A stretch of 64,000 nt of DNA from Marsupella aquatica (GCA_973895155.1 OZ316899.1:2852001-2916000), one strand, 5' to 3'; counted from the stretch's first letter, positions 18,344 to 30,237 are shown. Made by a program: numbers and translations. The notes: generated by a model not told the origin, from the sequence alone.

Positions 18344-21300
18344 GGTCGGCGGCACCAAAGAAGCCAGCAGAACAACAGAGCAGGAGGGAAAGAGAAGCCG
18401 AGGAGGAGGAGGTTGACCCCATCAATGCCATTCCAACAAACGATGACACCTGGAAAGGCTGGGCGGCGACCCTACCGGAGGAAGTGCAATTACACTTTGC
18501 ACGGGAGGAGGATGCATGCTTTATAGCCATGCAGACCAAGAAGTACCAAGGCTTCATGGCCGGATCCCGCTTGGAAGTCTTCGTAAGATTACCATGGTTG
18601 AAGCCGGAGGTGCCAGACTCAGACTTGTTAGAATTCGTGGGATCATGGGAACCCGAGACCAATTCCACGAGGGTGTATGGGAAGGATTTCTATCTCACTC
18701 CCCGGGTGATTGCTGAAGTGTTTGGCTTGCCGATGGGTAATAAGACCAAGGTTGATACCAGGAAGATCTTACCTGACAAGGAGTTTTGGTCGTTCCCAGG
18801 ACCATCAACAAAGAATGGCTTCTTCCGGAACACCTGCACCAACCCGCACATCGGAGAGATGATCGATTTCTTGCGGGTGACCATGCACTGTAACTTGCCG
18901 AGGGCAGGGATCGGCAAGGCTCAGGTCTACCTGGCAGAAAGGCCAGACCCAAGCCGGGATTACAACGGGTACCTCCTCAACCAACTGAAGAAGATCTTGA
19001 AGGAGGAACAACAGGTGATCGGCGTGGGAAGCGTGTCCCGGCTTGGCTATCACATGCCGCTGTTGTGCCGGTATGCCATAAGTCAAATCTTTGCCCCAGT
19101 ACTTCCCCTATCGACAAGAGCACCGGAGGAGGTCCCGGAGCAAAGGCCGGCACCAGAGAAGCCCAACCAGCCCGACAGTCCGACGATCGAGCAGGTGTTT
19201 AGACCAAGGAAAGAAGACTTGTTGATGCAGCAATCAGGCATGCAGAATCTGCTGAAATTGCTGGAGAAGGAAAGGAGAAGGGTTCCGGCAACGGCAACAA
19301 AACCGACACCGATACAGGACGCTGCCCCAGAAGCCGACCTAAGCCGGCTTACAAGGGAAAACCCCTTTACTGGAGTCAAGGAGAGAGGGAGGCCGGAACA
19401 CGAGCCGGGAGTCCGGATGTATGTAGGAGCCTCAAGTCCCGAAGCCGAGGAAAAGCAAGCCGTAGCTCCCAGCCACGACAAGGAGAACAAGAGATCAACA
19501 CGGAAGCCGGAGGAGGAACCAAGACCGGTGAGAGGTGAAGCCGTGTTCACAACAAAACCAGGAGAACAGCGGGAGAAGCCGGTAGTCCAAGCCGAGGAGG
19601 AGGCGGTAGAGGACTACAACAATGATGACTCCGGCTACGGGTCGAATCATCATGTTCCAGGAGTAAGGACCTGAGGCCGGTTCATCCCCACGCTCCCAAG
19701 AGTAGTTCGAGGAGACCCAAGCCAGCAGAGCAGCCCCGAGTCTCCCCCACCAGATGTCGCTCCCCCGAGCTTTGACGGCATAAAATAGACGGCGCAAGAA
19801 TTTCAGGAGCAAATCAGGGAGGAAGAGGAGGCAGCCCTGGCTAGGGAAAAGGATTTACGAGGAGGAGAATGGCCAGAGGACATCAGGCGGCTTGCAGAAA
19901 AAAAAAGCAACCCTCTTGCCACCGTAGAAGAAATCCGCAAGACGGCTTGGGAGCACAGGCCGCGGTGGTTGATGCCGATGACTTCTAGTTACTCCACCTA
20001 TGCTAAGGATAGAGCCATGGAGTACGGGGAAATGTGTGGAGAGCTGACGCTCAGCATCTTTGGGGAGGAGTTGGAGCAAGGACCCTTTTTCCAGAGGGAG
20101 ATGTTGGAGAAGCGCCAATTAGAAGAAGCGGTGGCTTTGGAAAGAAGCAAGAAGGACGAGGTCATCCGTCGGCTTAGGGCAAGAGAAGCCAAAATCAAAG
20201 ACCTGGGGGCGGCCAAAGAAAGCCCAAGATGAGCTGCGGATTAAGCGACATGAGCTAAATATCATGCAAGGCCAATTGGATACCGCAGTCTGATAATCGG
20301 ATTATCGAGAATAACCTGACTCGAACCCAAGGAGAGTTGGCCGATGCGATCAAGGAGCGGGAGAAGTGGAAGCGAGAGCTGAGGGATGCAGAGGAGACCC
20401 ACATAACGGCCAACAACCGGGTCATGGCGGAGACCCAGAGAAGGGAAAGGGCATTGAAGGGGGAGCTCGAGGTTATCCGCGGAGCCCTTGAGAAGAAGGA
20501 GGCCGAGTTAGGGAAATCCTATCAAGGGATTATTGCGCTGCAGCAGGAGCTTGCGTCCCTGACGGCCAACTTCAAAGCCGACCTGCGTGAGAAGGACAAT
20601 ATGCTCGATCAGACTTACGCCAAGATGAACCAAATGGAGTCTGTCATCATTGCAGAGCTCGACAAGGAGTTAAGAGCGACCCAGGAGGAGAGAGCTGCGT
20701 TTAAAAAGGAATTGGAAGAAGCCCAGAAGGAGTTGGAGGACGCGCGCAAGGACCTGGACGAAGTGCAGGAGGAGTTGGAGGAAAGCACACGGAAGCTAGA
20801 GAACTTACAATGACGAGCCGACAACCAAACGGAGTGGCTGAAGAAACAAGCCGCAGTATTTAAGTGCTTGGCTTCATCAGGGCCAACTCAAATTGAGGCC
20901 ACTAAGTTACCAGGAGTGGTACTGGCCGAAGGACAAACCGCGCCATTTGCACCAGTGCTGGAAGTAAGTGAGAAGGGGAAGGGGCCAGCTGCCGAACCAG
21001 AAAAGAAGAAGAAACGGAAACCTTCAGGGTCAAGGAGTAATACGGCTCCACAGGCCGTGGTGACCATGGAGATAAACCCAGCACCGACCTCAGGCAAGAT
21101 TACGGCAGAGGATCCAACTACCCTAGAAGGGGATGACAAAGCCAAGGCCAGGATACTCGGTAAAGCCGAGGTACCCAATCTGCCACGTACTTAAGTGTGT
21201 AGGGGAGGCCGTAGCCGAGGCTGAGGCTGTAGCCGAGGCTGATGTTGAAGTCGATATCGTAGCCGATGCCGGGGGTGGACCCAGTCAGGCCGATGGAGAG

Positions 21301-22308
21301 TTGACTCAGTCGAGGACAGGTAATCTGTCAGAGAACGAACCTACGGCAGTGGCTGAGGAGGAAGCATTGGGGGCGTCCACTGAGGGACAGACACCACTGC
21401 CATGACGGTGGTGGAGGGCCGCTCCTTTCAAGGAGGGCGGACGTGGAGGGAGGAGGCGTGAGTGGGCAGGGCGGGCTCAGATCTCTAAGTTTAGGATTAG
21501 GATCAGGACCAGGAGGCGGCCCTGACACTTAGCTTAGTGGGATTGCGGTTCCACTGGTAAGAGCAACACTTGTACTCCTACCTCGCTGTACATAGGTAGA
21601 TTCAGTTAGGTAGATTAGGCTTACGCTGCAAAGAATTAGGCGGATCCACTACCAGGATAAGTACCTGGGCAGCGGGGAGCTCAGGGCCTCTTCTTTAGCA
21701 AGTTTTTAGTTGCACCAGCCGGGCTCGGATCAAGTAGTAAGAGAAGCTCTCGGTTAGTCATACAATGACCCTTGTGTATATTCATGTTTCCTCATGCCTA
21801 AGAGCTGAATAGAGTTGGCCTCACGGCTTAGTTCGCAGAGCTTGTGTATGAGATGTACTGTTTGTATGGCAAGTGCATGGTATGACTCAGTCAGAAGGAG
21901 TCATTTTGCTATTTGTGTGTCGCATTAACTTGTGTGAAGAGTGCCCACATCAACTAATAGATGAAGGAAAGTAAGCAAGGGAGTGAGAGTTGGATGTGTC
22001 GAGCTGAGAGAGGTCTTAGCGGCTTAACCAAGCCTATTGGGGATCATTCCGGCGGCGGAATCCAAATATACCTAACAAGAAGGAGGGGAAGACAAGGGAA
22101 GGCCTAGATTAGGCCGGCTACGTATCTCATGACCCGATGAAGGATCTGTCCAGTATATGTGTGTAAAATGTTAATAGTAGTAGTAGAGGGAGGTTAGCAA
22201 CGTCCCATGCCACTAAGCCGCGAAAACGGCCTCGCCAAGCGCGAAACCTGCGGGAATCGGCTTGTGAAGGGGGTTTCTGGGGTTTAGGGAGCCATGGGAC
22301 GCACCACA

Positions 22309-22551
22309 AAGGCGGTAACACGAAGGCTTAGAATTCCGTGAGCCGGGGTTGACCCCATGTCAACTAAGGTACGTTCCGGCGGTGGAACACAAACTATACC
22401 TAGGAGGTGTCTGTACATAACAGTAAGCGCACTTAGCGCTAGTTTACATGAGTTAGGAGCATTCTGTGCATCCCTCCCTGCCCAAACCCTCATATTTACG
22501 AAGGATGTGCCTGTCTAAGCCAAAGCCCAGGTTAAGGCCTAGGCTGACGAC
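22309..22551 (+). repeat. Remnant of an LTR related to G1
   Basis: Directly after the G1 3' LTR, 22365-22405 (TTCCGGCGGTGGAAC ... ACTATACCTA) resembles 4208-4250 of the G1 LTR (TTCCGGCGGCGGAAT ... ATATACCTAA). It looks like a diverged relative into or beside which G1 inserted. The rest of the stretch is unassigned. Confidence 0.4.
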
Positions 22552-23239
22552 GTGACACTTTTGCTGCTATTGAGTGAGCTCCCTACCAAACCAGCAATTG
22601 ATTGGAGTGCCGTGACTCCTGGTGTGGTTGTGGTGGACAACCGTGTTGGTGTTTTTACATTGGTTGGCCCTAGTGGCACGGTGTATGTGCCACCACGTGT
22701 ATTGTTGGATTCAGATGCACTGTCTAGGGATTGGGCTTGAAGAAGGCTGATGTGGAGCCTTGCCCATTTCAAAGTCATACATCTCTTGGTGTACAAGAGA
22801 AGGCACAACACATGATGCGGAAAATCTCACTATGAGGTTAAATCCCCACCGTATTGGAGATGATTTTGCCTTGAAGGTGAGAGTCGTTGTCACACCTGCA
22901 GAGTCTTATGATGTTTTGGTAGGAGGAGCCGTCCTTTACCTTATGGGCTTTGTGTTGAATTACTGGCAGGAGATCGTTCACTATCAACCAGGATGGCAGT
23001 CTGCTGGTGGTAGGAAGTGTGAGCTGCCAATACACTACTTCTTACATTGGACTGAGCCGTCACTAGAGAAGGTGATCAGTTTGTCAACTTGTGCCGGAGC
23101 TATCACCTGGCCAGGTGAGCTCTTGGAGGGTGATGCCCATGCTACAAACAACCTTGTATCAGAGGAGTTGCATAGCTTTTCAGGTGACCATGACATTCCT
23201 ATTGTACCACAGGTATGGGGTTCCACTCATGAGTTATAG
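22552..23239 (+). pseudogene. G2 protease region
   Basis: Two frames. The first (22552-22740) ends with VLLDSDAL, matching a retropepsin LLDSGA active site with Gly changed to Asp and a deletion just after. The second (22760-23239) has the downstream part, DVLVGGAVLYLMGFVLNYW and PGWQ, in the pattern usual in plant gypsy elements of this type. Confidence 0.65.
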
Positions 23240-24666
23240 CAGCATGCTGATTTGTATGTACAGGCAACATGGAGTGAACCATTTGCCCCTTTAAAGAGCC
23301 ACGTGTGGTAGATGGCATTCCCAATTTGAATAATGTGTCCCTGTTGGACATCACTCTCATTTTGTGGACATACCCTGCTAAGGGTATTCGGTTGTTGGAG
23401 TTGTTACATGACATGAGCATTGGTTTAGCTATTGTTTTACATTTTGGTATTAGAGTGTAGCTATCTCTATGTGGAAAGAGAGGACACAACCAGACGTGTC
23501 TCACTTTGTCATGTTGCTTAGTTGTACCAATAGTTCCCTGATTTGTTGCCCTTATTAGCTATCAAAGGTTATCAACATGCTTTGCCAGCAAACATCTCAC
23601 TTTTGGGGGCATCAGATTTAGTACGAGTAGGTGAGATTCACCTAGTGATTGCTGGTTGGCCGTGTTAGGGCCATTCCTCTACTAGGACAGGATCTGGTCT
23701 CAAAGAAATTGTTCTCACACGTTTTGGGAGATGCTATGTGTGATGAGGTTTTTGCAGGAGCAGTAGCATATCTCTCTAGCCTACATTTTGGAGAATATCC
23801 CCTTGTTGGGTGATACTAGGTCACAGATGGTGGCTAGTATGCACCAAGTGAGGTTTTGGTTAGGTCTTGCTATTTTTTTAGATGCTGCTAGCGTCGGATC
23901 GACAACACATTGTCCACAGTTATGGTGGACCAATTGTATGCCACCTGAGGTTCTATGAAGGGCATATCAGCACATTATGCGGCCTATTGGGCTCACAGTG
24001 GACCGCATTTTGGATGTTGGGCGGCATGCATAGTTGGTGCGCCACAATGATCGCTCCCCATTGGCAGTGAACTGGGTTGGTCAGCCATGCGTAGCACTAC
24101 CCACTTTGGTGAGTTTCCCCTCATTGTTGCTTACCGTGGACCGGGGTTAATTTGGGATTCCCAGCACAACAAGCTAATGGAGCCTACTATTGATGAGCGC
24201 AAGCACGCTATGGGATTTTAGACTCACCCCACAACAGTACCCACGGTCACTGAAGTAGCATGCCATCACATTCTAGGTTAGGCTATGGATATTAATTGTT
24301 TGACTTGGATTGTGAGCTTAGCCTTGGCAGAGCAGTGCCGGTTAAATCTTTTGTGATACCTCCACATGGATGCTCTTCCTCTATTGGGCCACTAGAGATC
24401 AGAGCAGGGGCAACAATGCCACAACTTGTCATCCCTGGACTTCATGGGAAGTCAGTGGAGAGGCTAGTGGACTTCTTTTTTTGCAAAAGCATGGCATTGG
24501 TGCTCCTGAGGTTTCAGCATAGCAACCACAATTGGCATTCTTTGCACCTTTTGTCAAGGTTACTATTGATAGTTGGGAGCCAACTATTGGCCCCAAGATC
24601 ACTGGAGGTGAGAGACGACGTGTATGACAATTTCTACCGAGTTATGGAAGTTAGTTTGCTTTCAAC
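23240..24666 (+). pseudogene. G2 linker between protease and RT, decayed
   Basis: About 1.4 kb with short broken frames in all phases. Its position fits the spacer between protease and RT. A 130-codon frame at 24296-24688 leads up to the RT. No domain is recognisable. Confidence 0.4.
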
Positions 24667-25640
24667 ATGCAGGATTTGGGCATGTTAAAGGGACCAGGCA
24701 TCCGGATAGATTTGGCAGTTGATGCGCCCATCTTTCGGAGACCATATCGGTATTCCAATATGGAGAGGGCATTGATTCAGGCAAGGTGCCAGGATTTGTT
24801 GGCAGCGGGACTTGTGGAGAAGTCATTTGGTGAGTATGCTTCTGCCACTGTGATGCCAACAAAGAAGGATATGTATGGCAATTGGACTGACAGGAGGATG
24901 TGTGGAGACTATCGTCTAATTAATTGGCAGAATAAGTCTGACAGGTATGCCATGCCCACAACAGAGGAGATATTTGATGCCATTGGGCATGCAAGAGCGT
25001 TTAGCACATTGGATCTCAAGGCTGGATATCACCAGCTGCCTATTAGGATTGGTGACAGGCAGAAGACAACATTCTAGGGATTGATGCTCATGGGAAGGAT
25101 GTGTTGTATTAGTGGCTATTCTTACCGTTTGGATTGAAGAATGCGCTAGCTGAGTTTCAGAGGGTCATGGATCGGATTTTGGCAGACTTGGATTTTGCCA
25201 AATGTTATATAGATGACATTATTGTCTACAATGACATTGTGGAGGAGCATGCTATACATTTGCAGTAGGTGTTTGAGCGGCTGAGAGAGTATGGGCTAAA
25301 CCTGCATCCTGGCAAATGTAAGTTCTTCCATGACCAGATTGCATATTTAGGGCATATCATTTATCCAGGTGGATTGGGTGTGCAACAGACAAAGGTGGAG
25401 GCAATTGCTGGCATCCCTTAGCCTACAAACGTGAATAGAGTTCAAGAATTTTGGGGGCTTGCAAACTTCTACCAAAGGTATGTGAAAGGATTTAGTGCAA
25501 TTGCAAAATCTTTGACGTTACTTACGAGACTGGACCATGAGTGGCAGTGGGTTGTTAACCAGGATAGAGCTTTCCATCAGTTGTAGGAGAAGCTCACATT
25601 GGCACCCATCTTGAGGAGACCTATCAGGGGCGTCCATTCA
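24667..25640 (+). pseudogene. G2 reverse transcriptase
   Basis: An open part (24667-25077) shows the RT fingers: APIFRRPYRYSNME, then MCGDYRLINWQNK, and FSTLDLKAGYHQLPIR. After TAG 25075-25077 the sequence continues with FGLKNALAEFQRVMD, the active site YIDDIIVY near 25208-25231, LGHIIYPGG and the thumb/connection. In-frame TAG codons occur at 25110, 25266, 25419 and 25584, each where Gln would fit the family. Confidence 0.88.
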
Positions 25641-26290
25641 GGTTGCACATTGATTGGAGCATGTTGGGACTTGGAGCAGTGCTCACTTAGCAGGAAGATG
25701 AGGGAAGGGAGTTTGTGGTAGCATATGCCAGTCAATCACATAACTTTGCAGAATCAAAGTATGGCTCCTATGAGGGAAAATGCTTGGCTGCAGTGTGGGC
25801 AATGGCTCATTTTTATGTTACTTGTTTGGTAATCCATTCACTCTTGTTACGGATCACCAACCACTCGAATGGTTGATGGAGTCAGACAAGCTTATTGGTA
25901 AGCTTGCTTGTTTGGCACTCATACTTTAGGAGATGATTTTGAGGTCTTGCATAGACCTGGTCACTTAAATCAGGATGTTGATGGATTGAGTTGCAATCCC
26001 TGCTCGAGCCAGAGGGATTTGATAGGAGCACGTTGGCATGATGAGGCAGACAAGGAGATGGTGCCAGGTTGGCATGCTTTTGCGTATTTGTGTTTGTTGC
26101 GGAGTGTGGATGGTCTTGGTGCTGTGGCATCATTGGAGAGACCCACTGCAGACTTTGTAGATCTAGAGATTTCTAGTGAGGAGTCTAGTGGACATGATAT
26201 TCATGATGATGCAGATGTTGTGATGTATCTATGCACGGGCAGCATGCCGGGTATGGTAACTGCCAAAGAGAGAGATCGGATCCTACAATG
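25641..26290 (+). pseudogene. G2 RNase H and connection, decayed
   Basis: After a frameshift near 25640, RNase H sequence is recognisable in pieces (AVLT-stop-QEDEGREFVVAYAS near 25678, ending in a VTDHQPLEW-type segment near 25850). A 127-codon frame (25908-26291) covers the end with HRPGHLNQDVDGLS, the usual RNase H end motif, followed by an acidic spacer. Confidence 0.75.
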
Positions 26291-27151
26291 AGCTAAGCGG
26301 TTCAGGTGGGAAGGATCTCACCTATTGAGAGTTTGGGATGATGGCAGGGTGTGGTTGGTACCTCCTTTATCCCGGCATGCACAGTTGGTGCAACATGCTC
26401 ATGAAAAGCTTGGACATTTGGAGTGAAGCGGACATACACTACTCCAGATGCAGTATTGGTGGCGGTTTGTGGCGCAGTATATTGTGTGTACGTGATAAAT
26501 TGAGAGCATCATTTAATGCTCCTACCCCGCAGTTGCATCCCTTGCCAATCATGGACTTGGGATATCGTTGGAGTTTAGATTTTGCTGGATCCTTACCATT
26601 GACTAGACATCACAACCGTTATGCTTTAGTGATGTTGGAACACTTTTCTAAATGGATTGAGTTGGTTGCATTACCAGATAAAGGTAGTGAAGAAGTTTCC
26701 TATGCCTTTCTGGATTGTGTATTGAGTCGTTTTGGTGCTCCAGTTGAGGTTTTGACTAACCAGGGGGTTGAGTTTTATGGAGGATTTCAGGCCTTGTGTG
26801 ATCAAGCATTGACTGATCATCGTACGACATTTAGGGATCATCCAAAGGCAGATGGATTGATAGAGAGAGTTGTCCAAACAGTGGATTACGGAAATATGGC
26901 TTGTAGAAGGGTCACGTGAGTGATTGGGATATCCAGCTACCATGGTTAGCGATGGGATAGTACTTCAGCAGGCAAGCATCTCTTGCATCCATTTCACCAT
27001 ATTTTCTGCTCTATGGTATGGAGCCAGTGTTGCCAGCAACCATTAATTCAATGGGAGGTTGGTGAGGTGTTGCAGTTGGATGACCCTGATATGTGGATGC
27101 AAGCTTGTTCTCAATGTATAGAATTGTTTTGGAGAGTGATGCCCATGGCGT
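26291..27151 (+). pseudogene. G2 integrase, N-terminal and core parts
   Basis: The zinc-finger region begins near 26380 (HAQLVQHAHEKLGH in one frame, Cys pair lost). The core at 26551-26919 has the first catalytic Asp in SLDFAGSLP, a second site altered to LTNQGVEF (Asn for Asp), and HPKADGLIERVV with the Glu. The C-terminal part (LLYGMEP near 27008, then LDDPDMWMQACSQ) runs up to the G3 insertion point. Confidence 0.85.
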
Positions 27152-27926
27152 TGTCGTGCCGAAAGATTTCGGCTCAAGAATGGCTTTTTATAGGGGATGA
27201 TGGGCGAGGCCTCCCGGTTGGGTTGCGTGCATGCTAACTCGGAGGGGCTGCTTGGTTGGATGGATTGAGGTTTGGTGATTGGGTGACTCGTTGTCACCAG
27301 GTTTGGTGTTTGGGTGAGTCACCAGGCTTGGAGTTTGGATGAGCCTCGCTGATGGTAGTTGGCTCAGGCTGGATGGTTGGGTTTCTGATTCTACTTAAGA
27401 CTTGAGCCTCGGCTCATTGAGGTTGGCGGTTGTCTATTGAGATCTGTTGAGTTGCGTTCTGTGAGTTCCACTTCGTTCTACGGAACTCGACTGTTGTGCG
27501 GCGGTTTTGGAGTTTTGTGCGAGTGTTGGATCCAGGTGTGGAGTTTTGGATCCAGGTGTGGATTTCCCAATTTTGGAACCTCGTTGGTCTAGGCCCGAGT
27601 TTTGTGTGAGCTGTTTTAGACTAGTGGAGTAGCTAGTCAAGTTTTGGTTTTGTGAGCTAAGGAGGAGAGTTTTTCCGTCAGATTTTGAGTAGATAGTCAC
27701 TCGAGGAGTTCAGCTCGACAAGTGAGAGGTAGCGGCCCGCCGTAGGGCCAGCTACCAGACTCTTGCGGGCAAGCTTACTCAAGGGCACCCATTGTAACCT
27801 TTGTGAGAAAAGTAAAAAATATAAAGGAGTGAGAGTTTGCTCCGAAAAGAGCTTGTCGCCTGTCCCAATCGTAGCCAAAAATGCACAGTTTTCCCGAGGA
27901 GCCCCTAACTTTAAGTCCTCGCGACA
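27152..27926 (+). repeat. G3 5' LTR (775 bp)
   Basis: It matches 38190-38897. It has about 68 bases (near 27343-27418) absent from the other copy. That segment is bounded by GAGCCTCG on both sides, pointing to a microhomology deletion in the 3' copy. Confidence 0.92.
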
Positions 27927-27927
27927 T

Positions 27928-27945
27928 TGGCGACCATACTGGGGA
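27928..27945 (+). promoter_or_regulatory. G3 primer-binding site
   Basis: TGGCGACCATACTGGGGA starts one base after the LTR end. The tRNA is not identified. Confidence 0.75.
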
Positions 27946-28150
27946 ATCCTTGGGGCGATTGGATGAGATGGGTGACTATGACAAAGTTGATTGGATTTCA
28001 AGCATCGCCATGTCAATGATGAGAACCATAAGGAAGGAAGAGCTTGAGGCGGAAAGGGCAAACAGGGAAGCAAATAGAACTACTCCGTATCTCCAAGAGG
28101 TTTTGAAGGAGAATGGGCAGTTTGATGGGAGAAATGTGACAAGCTACCTT

Positions 28151-28163
28151 AAGTCTTACTTGA
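28151..28163 (+). repeat. Target site duplication of L1a, left copy
   Basis: AAGTCTTACTTGA, identical to 31151-31163. Gag reading resumes correctly across the pair. Confidence 0.95.
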
Positions 28164-28164
28164 G

Positions 28165-30237
28165 ATGAGTGCTGCACTCGTGAGCGAGAGGATAGCTGCC
28201 CGCAGGAGACTGAGCAGCCACACTCATTTTGCCCCTTCTGCGTTTGAGATCCGGAAACTTGCAGCACTTCCATCCATACAGGAATTACATGAAACATTGA
28301 TGCTGCTGCCCGCTGACAAAGCCCCAAGAGTGGACGGGTTGATCGTAGAGGTTTTCAAGTGCTACTGGGAATTTATGAAGGTTGATATTCACAGCATGGT
28401 CTGTGAGTTTTGGCGGACTGGAGAACTGGCACACTGCATCAAAGATGGGGTGATTCGATTCATCCCCAAGAAACCTGACAAGAGGAAACTGAGCGATTGG
28501 CGTCCTTTAACTATGCTGACCACTATGTACAAAATCTTGGCTAAACTGCTGGTGGTGAGACTAAAGGTGCTTCTCCCTAAGATAATCAATCCTCAGCAGA
28601 CAGGATTTATCCCAGGTCGACATATCTTAGAAAACATTTCCCTTACTTGGTTAATGAACGACTGGCTTAGCTACACTGGAACTCCTGCTCTCTTCCTTAA
28701 ACTAGATTTTGAAAAGGCTTTTGATCGAGTTGACCACTCGTACATCTGGGACACGATGCACCTTCTGGGACTTGGCCCACATTTTATCTTCCTAGTTAAA
28801 TTGCTCCTCAGTAATGCAAGCTCTAAGGTTCTCGTCAATGGGCTCTGGACTGCTGATGTCCGTATGCTTTGGGGTGTGCGATAGGGCTGCCCCTTGTCCC
28901 CCCTTCTCTTTGCCATTTCAACACAGCCGTTGATGGATTTTTTCAGTGCAGAAATCAATGCTGGCAGGCTCCAAGGCATCCAGGTCTCTCAGTTTCTGAA
29001 TATCTGCTTTTGACTTTTTGTGGATGATTTAGGACTTTTTATCCCTGCTACGGAAGTAGCTTTCAATCAAGCCCAAGATTCTATCCATTGCTATGAGATG
29101 GCAACGGGAGCTAAGCTCAATCTGAAGAAATCTATTGTTATTCCTTTTTCTGTTGAGGTGATCCCAGACTGGTTGAAGGACACAGGGTGTTTTATCAGTG
29201 AACCCGACGTGGTGCAGAGGTACTTGGGTGCACCCTTCGGGAATGGATTATCTGAGAGCCAACTCCATTGCTTTTGTCTCGATCGTATTGGGGCCAGGCT
29301 CTCTTCATGGTCTACACATTTCTTATCATATACTGGCAGATTGCTCCTGGTGAAACATGTCCTCCAGGCCATTCCGGTATACCACATGATGTTCCTACGG
29401 TCATCGAAGGTTTTGACCAAGAAACTGATTGCTCTGAGCAGAATCTTTCTATGGGGCACTAATGTGCTGGGGGGCAGGCGTGTCCCATTGGTGGCATGGG
29501 AGAAGCTTACTCGACCCAAGCTGGATGGGGGCCTTGGTCTGAAAGAGTTCCGAAGCCATTCGGATGCTCTTCTGAGCAAGTGGTTCACAGAGGCTCTTGA
29601 CCATCCGTCATCTAAATGGGCTTCTCTATATGCTGAGAATCTTACTCTAATCAAATGGAGGAACTACAAGACGATCCGCAGGAATAGGTACTCGATGTCG
29701 GACAAGATGCTGCTCAGCACCCCACGTTCTTTTGGAAAATTTATCTACACTGGTCAACTGTGGGCTGCTTGGGAACTTGTGCGAGCCAACCTTATTTTTA
29801 TTCCGGGAGTTTTTGCTATCCCTGGTCACTGGGGAATGGAGGACCTGCTACGTAGTATGATAGGCTTTTATGATCTCCCTGAGTCTAACATACTTGCAAT
29901 AGTTAAGATCTGTGGTCGTCTGGGATCCCGCACTGTTGCGGATCTATGGTCTCAAGCAGACGGGGAGTGGAAACCCTTGACTGATCTTGTCTTACGGTTT
30001 AGGGGATTCTCCTGGGAGGCGAAGCAAGGGACACTTGCTTTTATCCGGGCTATTCACCAATCTGTTTTCCGGGGATGTGCTTTTGACTCAATGGCTAGGC
30101 AATGGAGATGGTTAGATAGGGCCACTGTTCCCCATTGCTTTAAGCTATCTAACAGTCGGGTGTATGAAATGCTCTGCCCCAAGGGCTCTGATTTCTGCCG
30201 GCTCAACCGGATCTGGAATGAAACGTACCCTGACTGA
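28165..30237 (+). pseudogene. L1a reverse transcriptase (ORF2 part)
   Basis: The non-LTR RT motifs are visible: IPKKPDKRKLSDWRPLTML, QTGFIPGR, FLKLDFEKAFDRV, then GVR-stop-GCPLSPLLFA with TAG at 28882-28884, and the active site FVDD near 29017-29028 just after TGA 29011-29013. From 29020 a 405-codon frame covers the thumb and the region beyond it. Two nonsense codons and a frameshift near 30164-30237 show that it is dead. Confidence 0.92.

Larger units (their letters stand above)
11045..21405 (+). pseudogene. Second, broken copy of the LTR ORF (3' LTR)
   Basis: The same protein as 127-3573, but damaged: TGA at 11147-11149 (CGA in the left copy), copia C1 inserted at 11456-18343, TGA at 19672-19674 (TGT in the left copy), TAG at 19786-19788 (CAG), a one-base insertion near 20215, a two-base deletion near 20287, TGA at 20811-20813 (CGA), and a four-base insertion near 21185. 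The longest surviving piece is 18484-19674 (globular and linker part); the coiled coil survives in part at 20337-20813. Several lesions are C-to-T changes. Confidence 0.9.
1..22308 (+). mobile_element. G1: giant Ty3/gypsy LTR retrotransposon with coding LTRs (left end outside window)
   Basis: The order is 5' LTR (1-4475, truncated by the window), primer-binding site (from 4480), gag, protease, RT-RNase H-integrase (to 10680), polypurine tract (10701-10718) and 3' LTR (10719-22308, interrupted by copia element C1). Position 1 aligns with 10919, so about 200 bases of the 5' LTR lie upstream of the window. LTR ends are TGT...ACA. Without C1 the LTR is about 4.7 kb and the whole element about 15.6 kb. 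The order of pol domains makes it Ty3/gypsy; no chromodomain is seen. In the first ~536 aligned LTR bases I count 15 substitutions, 14 of them transitions. The flank after 22308 begins AAGGC, but the matching target duplication lies outside the window. Confidence 0.9.
10719..22308 (+). repeat. G1 3' LTR, split by copia C1
   Basis: Starts TGTACCCTAG and ends ...GCACCACA. Total span is 11590 bases; subtracting C1 plus one target-duplication copy (6893) leaves 4697. It carries the second, broken copy of the LTR ORF and the full first 200 LTR bases that are missing on the left. Confidence 0.9.
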
